Below, piece after piece: positions 1 through 8,061 of a DNA stretch of 64,000 bases. The translations under genes and the position numbers were made by a program. The stretch is taken from positions 1 to 64,000 of the forward strand of contig PVNI01000006.1 in NCBI GenBank assembly GCA_003001795.1, in the 5' to 3' direction. How positions within the stretch are numbered: the stretch's first letter is position 1; every line of letters begins with the position of its first letter. This DNA comes from Actinomadura viridilutea. GTDB taxonomy: Bacteria > Actinomycetota > Actinomycetes > Streptosporangiales > Streptosporangiaceae. The notes under the pieces were generated by a model that saw only the letters and a program-made list of their open reading frames with translations, did no database searches and had not been told where the DNA came from.

Positions 1-307
1 CGGCGACGAGATCCCCGAGTTCGCCCGGGTCATCTCGGTGGCCGACGCGTTCGACTCCATGACCTCCACCCGCTCCTACCGGCCCGCGCTCAGCATCGAC
101 CAGGCCGTGGAGGAGCTGCGCAAGTGCGCCGGCGAGCACTTCGACCCGGTGATGGTCGAGGCGTTCCTGCGCGCGCTGGAACGCGAAGGCTGGGATCCGC
201 CCGACCCCGTCGTGCCCCCCGACGACGACGTGGCGGAGACCACCTCGCAGGACCACGACGACCCCAGCGCCCCCCTCCGGGTGGCCGGCGGCGGAGCGCG
301 GCGGTAG
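1..307 (+). CDS. HD-domain phosphohydrolase, C-terminal part (5' end outside window)
   Basis: The reading frame is open from base 2 and stops at 305-307, so only the last ~101 residues are present. The stretch VADAFDSMTSTRSYRPALS followed by an acidic GEHFDPVMVEAFLRAL segment is the typical tail of HD or HD-GYP phosphohydrolases, where VADxFDAxTxxRxYRPA follows the catalytic HD core. The HD residues lie upstream of the window. It ends 4 bases before the next gene, which carries another HD domain, so the pair is probably one transcript. Substrate cannot be told from this fragment. The last ~40 residues are a low-complexity acidic tail. Confidence 0.75.
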   Translation, partial: GDEIPEFARVISVADAFDSMTSTRSYRPALSIDQAVEELRKCAGEHFDPVMVEAFLRALEREGWDPPDPVVPPDDDVAETTSQDHDDPSAPLRVAGGGARR

Positions 308-311
308 CGGG

Positions 312-1700
312 ATGGAGGCGCGTCGGTCCAGGGCCGCCTGGCAGGCGGTCGACACCGAGCGGCTGCTGCTGGTCGCCGCCGCCGTGCTGTGCGTGACCGC
401 CGCCGTCGCGCAGGTCGCGGCGGTCGGCCTGGAGCAGCCCCGGGTCGCGGTGATCTTCGGGGTGCTCATCGCGCTGGGCGAGCTGTTCCGCATGGTGATG
501 CCCGGCAACCGGGAGGTCGCGCCGATCGCCACCGCGGGCGCCCTCGGCTACGCCCTGCTGGTCGGCGTCGGCCCGGAGAACGCCCCGCCCGGGGCGCTGC
601 TCGGCGTCCATCCGGCGCTGCACTCGCCGCTGCAGGTGGTGGCGGTGACGGCGGTCGGCATGCTGGTCGGCTCGCTGCCGCACGCCGCGGTCGGACGGAT
701 GCCGCGGCCGGACGCCATGGCGCGCCGGCTGCTGTGCGTCGCCGTGGTGGCGCTGTGCTTCCGCCCGCTGCTCGGCCTCGACCTGGCCTGGCAGCTCCTG
801 CTGGCGGCGATGGGCCTGACCGTGGCGATCGGCTGCTTCACCGACGTGGTGATCGCGGCGGTGATCCGCGCCGAGGCGGTGCGGGCCCGGTTCGGCATCG
901 CGCTGCGCGACGAGATCCGCGCCAAGACGGCGCTGTGCGCGGCGACCAGCGCCACCGCCATGCTCATCGCGGTCGCCACCACCGTGCTGGGGCCGGTCGC
1001 GCTGGCGGTGTTCACCGCGCCGATCCTGGTGACGCAGTTCGCCTTCCGCCGGTACGCGGGTGTGCGCGCCACGTACCTGCAGACGGTGCGGGCGCTGTCG
1101 CGGGTGACCGAGGTCGGCGGCTACGTCGAGACCGGGCACTCGCGGCGGGTGTCCCGGCTGGCCGTGGGCATGGGCCGCGAGCTCGGCATGTGCGAGGAGG
1201 AGCTGCTGGAGCTGGAGTACGCGGCGCTCATGCACGACATCGGGCAGCTGTCGCTCGGCGACCCCATCCCCGGCGGCGCCACCGTGCTGGCCTCGCCCAC
1301 CGAGCAGCGCCGCATCGCCGAGCTCGGCGCCGAGGTGATCAAGCAGACCGGCGTGCTGGACCGGGTGGCGCACATCGTCCGGCTGTCCTCGCACCCGTAC
1401 CGCACCGGCGCGACCGCCGAGGGCGGGGCCGCGGCGTCGTCGCCGCGGCGCGGCAAGGGCGACAAGGGCGAGGCGGCCGCCGCGGGCGCCGACGGCGGCG
1501 CGGAGCGGCCGGCGCCGCCCCCGCTGGCCAGCCGCATCATCAAGGTCGCCAACGCCTACGACGACCTGGTCGGCGACTCCTCCGACCGCGACCGCGCCGC
1601 CGCGGTGCTGGAACGGCTGCGGCTGGACTCGGCGTCCGAGTACGACCCCGCCGTGGTGGAGGCGCTCAGCCGCGTCCTGGAGCGCGGCTCCCGCCCGTAG
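312..1700 (+). CDS. Membrane-anchored HD-domain protein
   Basis: 462 residues. The N-terminal ~240 residues hold several hydrophobic segments (about 20-45, 48-65, 75-95, 105-125, 138-160, 165-185, 210-235), so it is a polytopic membrane protein. The cytoplasmic C-terminal half has an HD domain: GHSRRVSRLAVGMGRELG near 277-294 and the metal-binding pair in MHDIGQL near 311. The second half ends with an NAYDDLVG motif as in the upstream gene. A Gly/Ala/Lys-rich insert (about 375-400) interrupts the domain. HD proteins of this layout are usually phosphohydrolases, sometimes of cyclic dinucleotides, but no GYP motif is seen, so the substrate is unknown. The start 4 bases after the previous stop suggests co-translation. 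Confidence 0.8.
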   Translation: MEARRSRAAWQAVDTERLLLVAAAVLCVTAAVAQVAAVGLEQPRVAVIFGVLIALGELFRMVMPGNREVAPIATAGALGYALLVGVGPENAPPGALLGVHPALHSPLQVVAVTAVGMLVGSLPHAAVGRMPRPDAMARRLLCVAVVALCFRPLLGLDLAWQLLLAAMGLTVAIGCFTDVVIAAVIRAEAVRARFGIALRDEIRAKTALCAATSATAMLIAVATTVLGPVALAVFTAPILVTQFAFRRYAGVRATYLQTVRALSRVTEVGGYVETGHSRRVSRLAVGMGRELGMCEEELLELEYAALMHDIGQLSLGDPIPGGATVLASPTEQRRIAELGAEVIKQTGVLDRVAHIVRLSSHPYRTGATAEGGAAASSPRRGKGDKGEAAAAGADGGAERPAPPPLASRIIKVANAYDDLVGDSSDRDRAAAVLERLRLDSASEYDPAVVEALSRVLERGSRP

Positions 1701-1752
1701 CCGGGACGGCCGCGCGACGCGGGCGGGCGGGCGCGGCGGCGGGGCGGCGGGG

Positions 1753-1780
1753 CGACAAAATTACCGGCCGGTATTTGTCG
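1753..1780. promoter_or_regulatory. Palindromic operator candidate upstream of the biotin carboxylase gene
   Basis: A 12-bp perfect palindrome TACCGGCCGGTA (1762-1773) is flanked by outer arms CGACAAA (1753-1759) and TTTGTCG (1774-1780), with two extra bases AT on the left. It is AT-rich against a very GC-rich background and lies 110 bp before the accC start. TetR-type operators often have such structure. It could instead act as a hairpin terminator for the preceding HD gene. Confidence 0.5.
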
Positions 1781-1889
1781 CTCGCGCGCCCGGACGGCCG
1801 CCCGCGCGGGCATTAGGGTCGGCCACGTCCGATCCGTCGCGCCGTCGCGTACCGGGGAAGCCGCGTACAGGTGGAAGGAGAACCCCCTG

Positions 1890-3227
1890 GTGTTCGAGTC
1901 CGTGCTCGTGGCCAACCGCGGCGAGATCGCCAGTCGGATCATCCACACCGTGCGCGCGATGGGGCTGAAGGCCATCGCGGTGTACTCCGAGGCCGACGCC
2001 GACCTGCCGTACGTGGCCGAGGCCGACGAGGCCATCCTCATCGGCCCGCCGCAGCCCGCGCGCAGCTACCTGGACGCGGCGCGCATCCTGGAGGCCGCGC
2101 GCCGCACCAATGCGCAGGCGGTCCACCCCGGATACGGGTTCCTGGCGGAGAACGCCGCGTTCGCCCGCCAGGTGATCGACGCGGGCCTGGTGTGGATCGG
2201 CCCGCCGCCGCTGGCGATCGCCCGGATGGGCGACAAGATCAACGCGCGGAACCTCATGAAGGAGGCCGGCGTCCCGGTGGCGCCCGGCGTGTGGGAGCCG
2301 GTGCCCGACGCCGACACCGCCGTCGAGGAGGCCGAGCGCATCGGCTACCCGGTGATGGTCAAGGCCGCGGCGGGCGGCGGCGGCATCGGCATGGCCGCCG
2401 TGCGCGACGAGGCGGGCCTGCGCGCCGCGTTCGAGACCGCCCGCACCCGCGCCGAACGGTTCTTCGGCAGCGCCGACATCCTGCTGGAGCGGTACGTGGA
2501 GCGGGCCCGGCACGTGGAGGTGCAGATCCTCGGGCTCGCCGACGGCACCGTGGTGGCCCTGGGCGAGCGGGACTGCTCGGTGCAGCGCCGGCACCAGAAG
2601 GTGGTCGAGGAGACCCCGTCGCCGGGCGTCACCGGCGAGCTGCGCGAGCGCATGCTCGCCGCGGCGGTGCGCGCCGGGGAGGCGATCGGCTACCGCGGGG
2701 CCGGCACGGTCGAATGCCTGGTCGACCCGGCCACCAAGGACTTCTTCTTCCTGGAGATGAACACCCGGCTGCAGGTGGAGCATCCGGTGACCGAGCTGGT
2801 CACCGGCATCGACCTGGTCGAGCAGCAGCTGCTCGTCGCGGCGGGGGAGCCGGTGTCGTTCACCGAGATCGACCCGCGCGGGCACGCGATCGAGCTGCGC
2901 GTGTACGCCGAGGACCCGGTGCGCTTCCTGCCCGGCCCCGGCACGATCGAGGTGTGGGAGGAGCCGGTCGGCGAGGGCATCCGCATCGACGCCGGCTACG
3001 CCGAGGGCAACACCGTCACCCCGCACTACGACCCGCTGCTGGCCAAGCTGTGCGTGCACGCCGAGACGCGCGGCGACGCGGTGCTGCGGGCGCGCGCGGC
3101 GGTCGGGGCGTTCCGCATCGAGGGCCCCAAGACCAACCTGCCGTTCCTGGCCGAGCTGCTCGACCGTCCCGAGTTCGCCGACGGGTCCTACGACACCGGG
3201 CTCGTCGGCCGGATGCGCGGACGCTAG
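1890..3227 (+). CDS. accC: Biotin carboxylase subunit of an acyl-CoA carboxylase
   Basis: 445 residues, the usual length of a stand-alone biotin carboxylase without fused carrier domain. It carries out ATP-dependent carboxylation of carrier-bound biotin. Visible marks are VLVANRGEIASRI at the N-terminus, the glycine-rich ATP-grasp loop KAAAGGGGIG (about 157-166), ERDCSVQRRHQK (about 228) and EMNTRLQVEHPVTE (about 289), which hold ATP, metal and bicarbonate residues. The GTG start at 1890 is preceded by AAGGAG 10 bases upstream. A 70-residue biotin carrier follows 126 bp downstream, so the two likely work together; no carboxyltransferase gene is in the window. Confidence 0.93.
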   Translation: MFESVLVANRGEIASRIIHTVRAMGLKAIAVYSEADADLPYVAEADEAILIGPPQPARSYLDAARILEAARRTNAQAVHPGYGFLAENAAFARQVIDAGLVWIGPPPLAIARMGDKINARNLMKEAGVPVAPGVWEPVPDADTAVEEAERIGYPVMVKAAAGGGGIGMAAVRDEAGLRAAFETARTRAERFFGSADILLERYVERARHVEVQILGLADGTVVALGERDCSVQRRHQKVVEETPSPGVTGELRERMLAAAVRAGEAIGYRGAGTVECLVDPATKDFFFLEMNTRLQVEHPVTELVTGIDLVEQQLLVAAGEPVSFTEIDPRGHAIELRVYAEDPVRFLPGPGTIEVWEEPVGEGIRIDAGYAEGNTVTPHYDPLLAKLCVHAETRGDAVLRARAAVGAFRIEGPKTNLPFLAELLDRPEFADGSYDTGLVGRMRGR

Positions 3228-3352
3228 CCCGCCCCCGCGCGGGCTCGCGGCGCACCACCCGTCGACCCGCGGCGCGCCTCGCCCGCTCCGGGCGCGCCCG
3301 CCGAACCGTCCCTGGCACTGTCCGAAGGGCATTTTCGAAGGAAGGAACCGCC

Positions 3353-3565
3353 GTGGCCGACGTGCACGCCGAGATGGTGGCGAACGTGTGGAAGGTGACC
3401 GCCGCCGAGGGCGACCAGGTGAACGAGGGCGACACCCTGGTGATCCTGGAGTCGATGAAGATGGAGATCCCGGTGCTGGCCGAGGAGGCGGGCACCGTCG
3501 CCAAGCTCGCCGTCACCGAGGGCCAGGTCGTCCAGGAGGGCGATCTGATCGCCGTCATCGAGTAG
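3353..3565 (+). CDS. Small biotinylated carrier protein (TB7.3-like BCCP)
   Basis: 70 residues from a GTG start with GAAGGAAGG just upstream. Almost the whole protein is one biotinyl/lipoyl domain: the biotin-accepting lysine sits in ESMKMEIP (about residue 36), followed by VLAEEAGTVAKLAV and the closing QEGDLIAVIE hairpin. Length and sequence match the mycobacterial biotinylated protein TB7.3 (Rv3221c), from family knowledge. Its likely partner is the biotin carboxylase immediately upstream; in mycobacteria TB7.3 is encoded beside the kinase PdtaS, which here lies 6 kb away. Confidence 0.9.
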   Translation: MADVHAEMVANVWKVTAAEGDQVNEGDTLVILESMKMEIPVLAEEAGTVAKLAVTEGQVVQEGDLIAVIE

Positions 3566-3577
3566 GACGCCCGCGCC

Positions 3578-3763
3578 GTGGAGACGTACTGCGACCGCTG
3601 CGGGGGCCCGGAACGCGAGGGCGACCACCGGCGGTGCCGCGCCGCCCGGCGGATGGAGCCGCCGCGCTACTGCACCCGGTGCCGCCGCCGGATGGTGGTG
3701 CAGGTGACGCCGATGGGCTGGACGGCCCGCTGCTCCGAGCACGGCACGCTCACCTCGGCGTGA
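3578..3763 (+). CDS. bsaP: Small cysteine-rich protein, probable biotin synthase auxiliary protein (BsaP-like)
   Basis: 61 residues from a GTG codon 12 bases after the biotin carrier stop. It has CDRC (5-8), HRRC (17-20), EPPRYCTRC (27-35) and [17 protein letters not shown] (40-56), a layout of CxxC pairs plus Cys/His that could bind zinc or an iron-sulfur cluster. This pattern is what I recall for BsaP (Rv1590 in M. tuberculosis), a protein needed by actinobacterial biotin synthase. The location between a biotin carrier and bioD/bioB supports that. The assignment rests on motif memory, so another small zinc-ribbon protein remains possible. Confidence 0.6.
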   Translation: METYCDRCGGPEREGDHRRCRAARRMEPPRYCTRCRRRMVVQVTPMGWTARCSEHGTLTSA

Positions 3764-3778
3764 TCCCCCCGGCCGCGG

Positions 3779-4291
3779 TCACAGCGGCATGTGGTAGGCG
3801 AGCAGCCGCACACCGTTGTCCAGGGTCCAGTCGCGTTCGGGCGTGCGGCGGAACCCCATCCGCTCGTACATGCGCTGCGCCGCCGGCATGTTGGCCTGCG
3901 TGACCAGGCGCAGCCCGCGCAGCCCGGCGGCGCGGGCGCGGTCCAGGCACGCCTCGACGAGGGCGCGGCCCGCGCCCCGGCCGCGCGCCCGCTCCCGGAC
4001 GGCGAGCATGCGGAACTCGGCCTCGTCCGCGCCGGCGACCACCGCGTACCGGCTGCCGGGCGGGCAGTAGGCCACCGCGCCCACCACCTCTCCGGCGACC
4101 TCCGCCACGAGCAGGTCGGTGTGCGCGGCGCGCCCCGCCGCGTCGCGCAGCTCGGGCACGTAGCCGGAGTCGGGCTTGACCATGCCGCCGCCGACGTAGA
4201 CCTCGACGGTGAGCTCGCCGACGAGGTCGTACTCGTCCGGGCGGGCGCTGCGGACGGTCACCGGGCCGCGCAGGACCGACGTCTCAGACAC
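3779..4291 (-). CDS. GNAT family N-acetyltransferase
   Basis: 170 residues from a GTG start. The acetyl-CoA binding motif A is RMLAVRERARGRGAGRAL (about 91-108), and the closing beta-bulge segment is AQRMYERMGFRRTPERDW. The N-terminus TVRSARPDEYDLVGELTVEVY is typical of GNAT proteins. Substrate is unknown. It is convergent with the BsaP-like gene, with only 15 bases between the stops. Confidence 0.85.
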   Translation of the reverse strand: MSETSVLRGPVTVRSARPDEYDLVGELTVEVYVGGGMVKPDSGYVPELRDAAGRAAHTDLLVAEVAGEVVGAVAYCPPGSRYAVVAGADEAEFRMLAVRERARGRGAGRALVEACLDRARAAGLRGLRLVTQANMPAAQRMYERMGFRRTPERDWTLDNGVRLLAYHMPL

Positions 4292-4348
4292 CTAGGGCCC
4301 TCCCTGGGAAGATCGGAACCGGCCCCAGGGTACGCACGGCGGCCGGGG

Positions 4349-5155
4349 TCAGGCGCGGGCGAGGTCGGCGCAGGTCTCCTCGTCCGGCAGCAGCGGCCGG
4401 AAGCGGACGGCGTACAGGCGCCCGTCGCTGCGCCACGCCGTGTCGAAGCGGTTCTGCGCGGCGAGGCGCGCGGCGGTGGCGGCGTCGCGTCCGGTGAGCA
4501 CCGTGCACAGCCGGCCGGCGGCGCGCTCGCCGCGGCCGAGCGGGGCCAGCGGCCAGGCTCTGACGCCGTGCGCGCCGGTGTCGGCGCCGACCCGTCCGGC
4601 CAGGACCGCGACCCTGGCGGGCCGGTACGGGCGGCTCGGTCCCGCCTGGTCGCTCGCGGCCCAGCTCGGCGGGTGCAGCCGGTCGAGGAACCGCACCGCC
4701 GGGTCGTCGACCCCTTCGGGGTGGACGATGCGGGTGCGGGCGCCGCCCATGGTGATCTCCACGATGAAGGCGTCGGCGACCTGCTGCCGCGGCGCGCGGG
4801 TGCGCGACCGGGCGAGCCCCGCCGCGCGGGCCTCGTCCAGCAGTCGCCGCAGCGCGTCGGGCGTCAGCCGGTACTCGGTGGCGGTCTGGGCGTGGGCGCC
4901 TTGGGCGAACACCGCGCGGCCGTCGGCGTACAGGGAGAAGTCGGGGAGCGCGCCGGGCCCGCCGAGCCCGGCGATGCCGCCGGTCCGCCGCCAGCGCAGG
5001 ACGAGGCGTTCGGCGGGAGCCCGGTCGGTCTGCCGCGCCGACGGCGCGGGCGACGGCGCGGCGTCGGGCGTGCCGTCGTGCGGACCGCAGGCGGCGAGGG
5101 CGATCGTCCCCGCCAGCGCCGCCGCGGCCCCCGTCGTGCGCGCGAGCCCGGCCAT
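4349..5155 (-). CDS. Lipoprotein of unknown function
   Basis: 268 residues when started at the ATG at 5155, which gives a short signal peptide with lipobox LAAC (Cys 23). The reading frame stays open far upstream across the divergent bioD gene, but that extension has no signal sequence at its start and is rejected. The mature part contains a Pro/Ala linker (about 28-45), then a beta-rich domain with YADGRAVFAQG and TEYRLTPDALRRLLDEARAAGL. Several actinomycete lipoproteins share this kind of domain; I do not recognise a function. It is divergent from bioD. Confidence 0.75.
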   Translation of the reverse strand: MAGLARTTGAAAALAGTIALAACGPHDGTPDAAPSPAPSARQTDRAPAERLVLRWRRTGGIAGLGGPGALPDFSLYADGRAVFAQGAHAQTATEYRLTPDALRRLLDEARAAGLARSRTRAPRQQVADAFIVEITMGGARTRIVHPEGVDDPAVRFLDRLHPPSWAASDQAGPSRPYRPARVAVLAGRVGADTGAHGVRAWPLAPLGRGERAAGRLCTVLTGRDAATAARLAAQNRFDTAWRSDGRLYAVRFRPLLPDEETCADLARA

Positions 5156-5326
5156 GCAAGTGGGACGTGCCGCGGCGCCGCGGGGTTCCCTGACACGCCG
5201 CAGTGGAACCATGACATTCCGCGGCGTTCCGGGAGCTGCGCGTGAACCCGCGTACAAATTCCCCTGGCCAAGACTGTGGAATTCGGCGAGGGCACCGCCG
5301 AAGGGGCGCGCGCTAGGGTGCCGGTC

Positions 5327-6052
5327 GTGAGCGTGCTCGTGGTGACCGGAACCTGTACGGGCGTCGGCAAGACGATCGTGACCGCGGCGCTGGCCGCGCT
5401 GGCCGCCGCCCGCGGGGCCTCGGTGGCCGTGGTCAAGCCCGTGCAGACCGGCGTGTCCCCCGGCGAGCCCGGCGACCTGGACGTCGTCGGACGGCTGGCG
5501 GGCGTGGACGACCTGCACGAGTTCGCCCGCTTCCCCGATCCGCTGTCGCCCGCCGCGGCCGCCCGCCGCGCCGGACGGCCGCCGGTGGCCCTGGCCGAGG
5601 TCGCCGGCCGCATCCGCGAGCTGGCCGAGACCCGCCGGCTGGTGCTGGTGGAGGGCGCGGGCGGGCTGCTGGTCCGCTACGACGAGGAGGGCACCACCGT
5701 CGCCGACCTGGCCCGCTGGCTGGGCGCGCCCGCCCTCGTGGCGACGCGCCCGGACCTGGGCACCCTCAACCACACCGCGCTGACCCTGGAGGCCATGGCG
5801 CACCGCGGCGTCCAGCTCGCCGGCGTGGTGATCGGCGCGTGGCCGGACGAGCCCGACCTGGCGATGCGCAGCAACGTGCCGGACCTGGAGACGATCGCCG
5901 CCCGGCCGCTGGCCGGGGCGCTGCCCGCGGGCGCGGGCGCGCTCGACCCGGCGGAGTTCCTGGTGACCGCGCACCGCGCGCTGGCGCCGGCGTTCGGCGG
6001 CTCCTTCGACCCGGCCGCCTTCCGCCACGCCCAGGGCGTCCCCGTCCGCTGA
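5327..6052 (+). CDS. bioD: Dethiobiotin synthetase
   Basis: 241 residues from GTG 5327. It closes the ureido ring of dethiobiotin from 7,8-diaminopelargonate, CO2 and ATP. The P-loop GTCTGVGKT (8-16) starts almost at the N-terminus, as in the family, which decides this start over an ATG 51 bases upstream. Other marks are KPVQTGV (about 37), the EGAGGLLV motif (about 112) and ATRPDLGTLNHTALTLEA. The usual GTDTGVGKT has Cys in place of Asp here. bioB follows after 86 bp on the same strand. Confidence 0.92.
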   Translation: MSVLVVTGTCTGVGKTIVTAALAALAAARGASVAVVKPVQTGVSPGEPGDLDVVGRLAGVDDLHEFARFPDPLSPAAAARRAGRPPVALAEVAGRIRELAETRRLVLVEGAGGLLVRYDEEGTTVADLARWLGAPALVATRPDLGTLNHTALTLEAMAHRGVQLAGVVIGAWPDEPDLAMRSNVPDLETIAARPLAGALPAGAGALDPAEFLVTAHRALAPAFGGSFDPAAFRHAQGVPVR

Positions 6053-6138
6053 CCCGACGTGCCGAGCCGATGGTCCGCCCAGCGAGCACGAACGCCGCAT
6101 CGACCCAGGCGTCAACCCAGGAAGGAAGGTAGGGGTCC

Positions 6139-7134
6139 GTGACCGACATCCTCGAGGTCGCCCGCCGCCAGGTGCTGGAGGAGGGCAGGGGGCTGTCCGC
6201 CGAGCAGGCCCTGGAGTGCCTGACGCTGCCCGACGAGCGGCTCGACGACCTGCTGGCGTTGGCGCACGAGGTGCGGATGCGCTGGTGCGGACCGGAGGTC
6301 GAGGTCGAGGGCATCGTCTCCGTGAAGACCGGCGGCTGCCCGGAGGACTGCCACTTCTGCTCCCAGTCGGGACGGTTCGACTCGCCGGTGCGGTCGGCGT
6401 GGCTGAACATCCCCGAGCTGGTGGAGGCGGCCAAGGAGACCGCCCGCACCGGCGCCACCGAGTTCTGCATCGTGGCGGCCGTGCGCGGGCCCGACGAGCG
6501 GCTGATGGCGCAGGTCCGCGAGGGGATCAAGGCCATCAACGACGGCGTGGAGATCAACATCGCGTGCTCGCTCGGCATGCTCACCCGGGAGCAGGTGGAC
6601 GAGCTGGTCGCGATGGGCGTGCACCGCTACAACCACAACCTGGAGACCGCGCGGTCCCACTTCCCCAACGTGGTCACCACCCACACGTGGGAGGAGCGCT
6701 GGGAGACCTGCCTCATGGTCAAGGAGGCGGGCATGGAGCTGTGCTGCGGCGGCATCATCGGCCTGGGCGAGACGGTCGAGCAGCGCGCCGAGTTCGCCGG
6801 GCAGCTCGCCGAGCTGGAGCCCGACGAGGTCCCGCTGAACTTCCTGGCGCCCCGCCCCGGCACCCCGTTCGCCGACCGGCCGCTGGTGGAGGGCCGCGAG
6901 GCGCTCAAGACGATCGGCGCCTTCCGGCTGGCGCTGCCGCGCACCCTCCTGCGCTACGCGGGAGGCCGCGAGCTGACCCTGGGCGACCTGGGCACCCGCG
7001 ACGGCATGCTGGGCGGCATCAACGCCATCATCGTCGGCAACTACCTGACCACCCTGGGCCGCCCCGCCTCCGAGGACCTCGCCCTCCTCAGCGAGCTCCA
7101 GATGCCCATCAAGGCGCTGTCCAAGACCCTGTGA
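6139..7134 (+). CDS. bioB: Biotin synthase (radical SAM)
   Basis: 331 residues from GTG 6139, preceded by GAAGGAAGG. It inserts sulfur into dethiobiotin. The radical-SAM cluster motif is CPEDCHFC (Cys 67, 71, 74). Other family motifs are [25 protein letters not shown] and [13 protein letters not shown], which bind SAM, the auxiliary [2Fe-2S] cluster and substrate. The last codons run to [17 protein letters not shown] as in other BioB. It is downstream of bioD and convergent with the DasR-like gene. Confidence 0.95.
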   Translation: MTDILEVARRQVLEEGRGLSAEQALECLTLPDERLDDLLALAHEVRMRWCGPEVEVEGIVSVKTGGCPEDCHFCSQSGRFDSPVRSAWLNIPELVEAAKETARTGATEFCIVAAVRGPDERLMAQVREGIKAINDGVEINIACSLGMLTREQVDELVAMGVHRYNHNLETARSHFPNVVTTHTWEERWETCLMVKEAGMELCCGGIIGLGETVEQRAEFAGQLAELEPDEVPLNFLAPRPGTPFADRPLVEGREALKTIGAFRLALPRTLLRYAGGRELTLGDLGTRDGMLGGINAIIVGNYLTTLGRPASEDLALLSELQMPIKALSKTL

Positions 7135-7178
7135 CGGCCGACCGGCGAGTCCTGGTCGGACGGCGCGCTCCGGCCCGG

Positions 7179-7210
7179 CGCGGAGCCCGGCCCGAGGGAC
7201 GGGCCCCGCG
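7179..7210. terminator. Bidirectional hairpin between bioB and the GntR gene
   Basis: Stem arms CGCGG (7179-7183) with CCGCG (7206-7210), and inner GGCCCG (7189-7194) with CGGGCC (7200-7205) around a loop AGGGA. It lies between two convergent stops. There is no T-tract, as is common in GC-rich actinomycetes. Confidence 0.5.
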
Positions 7211-7221
7211 CCCGGCGGCGT

Positions 7222-8025
7222 CTAGTTGTTCCGGCGCAGGCGGGTCGTGAACTTGTAGCGGTCGCCGCGGTAGAGGCTCTGGGCGTATTCGACGGGCTGG
7301 CCGGTGGTGTCGATGGCGTGCCGCGACAGCAGCAGCATCGGCAGGCCCACGTCCACGCCGAGCAGCTGCGCGTCGTGCGGCGTGGCCAGCACCGTCTCGA
7401 TGGTCTCCTCCGCCTCGGCCAGGTGGACGTCGTAGGCCGTGGCCAGCGTCTCGTAGAGCGACCTGTGCCGGGGCAGCTCCCGGCGCAGGCCCGGGAAGCG
7501 GCGGGCCGGCAGGTGCGAGGTGTCGATCGACATCGCCTCCCCGTCGGCCAGCCGCAGCCGGTGGATGCGCAGCACCCGGCCCCCCGGCCGGATGCCCAGC
7601 AGGCCGGCCAGGCGTTCGTCGGCGCTGACGTAGCCGATCTCCAGGATGCGGGTCTCGGGCCGCAGGCCCTTGTGCCGCATGTCCTCGGTGTAGCTGACCA
7701 GCTGCAGCTCCTGGGCGACCTTCGGCTTGGCGACGAAGGTGCCCTTGCCCTGGATGCGCTGCAGCCGCCCCTCGACGACCAGTTCGGCGAGCGCCTGCCG
7801 CACCGTGGTGCGCGAGGTCTCGTACTTCTCGGCGAGCGTCCGCTCCGGCGGCAGCGGACTACCGGGAGGCAGGGACTGGATCAGCTCGACGAGCAGCTCC
7901 TTGAGCTTGTAGTACTTCGGAATGCGCGGTGCGTTGGCCGAGTGGTGCCGGCCGATGTCGCTGAGTGGCGCCCGATCGGCTCTATAGCCGCCCCCGTGCC
8001 GGGGCCCGCCCCTGACCTCCGTCAC
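7222..8025 (-). CDS. dasR: GntR/HutC family regulator, DasR-like
   Basis: 267 residues. The winged helix (about 34-100) contains [26 protein letters not shown], followed by [19 protein letters not shown]. The UTRA ligand domain (about 115-255) contains [31 protein letters not shown] helix and [14 protein letters not shown]. The resemblance to Streptomyces DasR, the N-acetylglucosamine/glucosamine-6-phosphate-responsive global regulator, is strong along the whole length (family knowledge). It is unusual to find it between bioB and bioF; it starts 36 bases after the bioF stop and may share that transcript. Confidence 0.8.
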   Translation of the reverse strand: MTEVRGGPRHGGGYRADRAPLSDIGRHHSANAPRIPKYYKLKELLVELIQSLPPGSPLPPERTLAEKYETSRTTVRQALAELVVEGRLQRIQGKGTFVAKPKVAQELQLVSYTEDMRHKGLRPETRILEIGYVSADERLAGLLGIRPGGRVLRIHRLRLADGEAMSIDTSHLPARRFPGLRRELPRHRSLYETLATAYDVHLAEAEETIETVLATPHDAQLLGVDVGLPMLLLSRHAIDTTGQPVEYAQSLYRGDRYKFTTRLRRNN

Positions 8026-8061
8026 GGTCTCTCCTAACGTTCATCACCGGTTCCCCCGATG

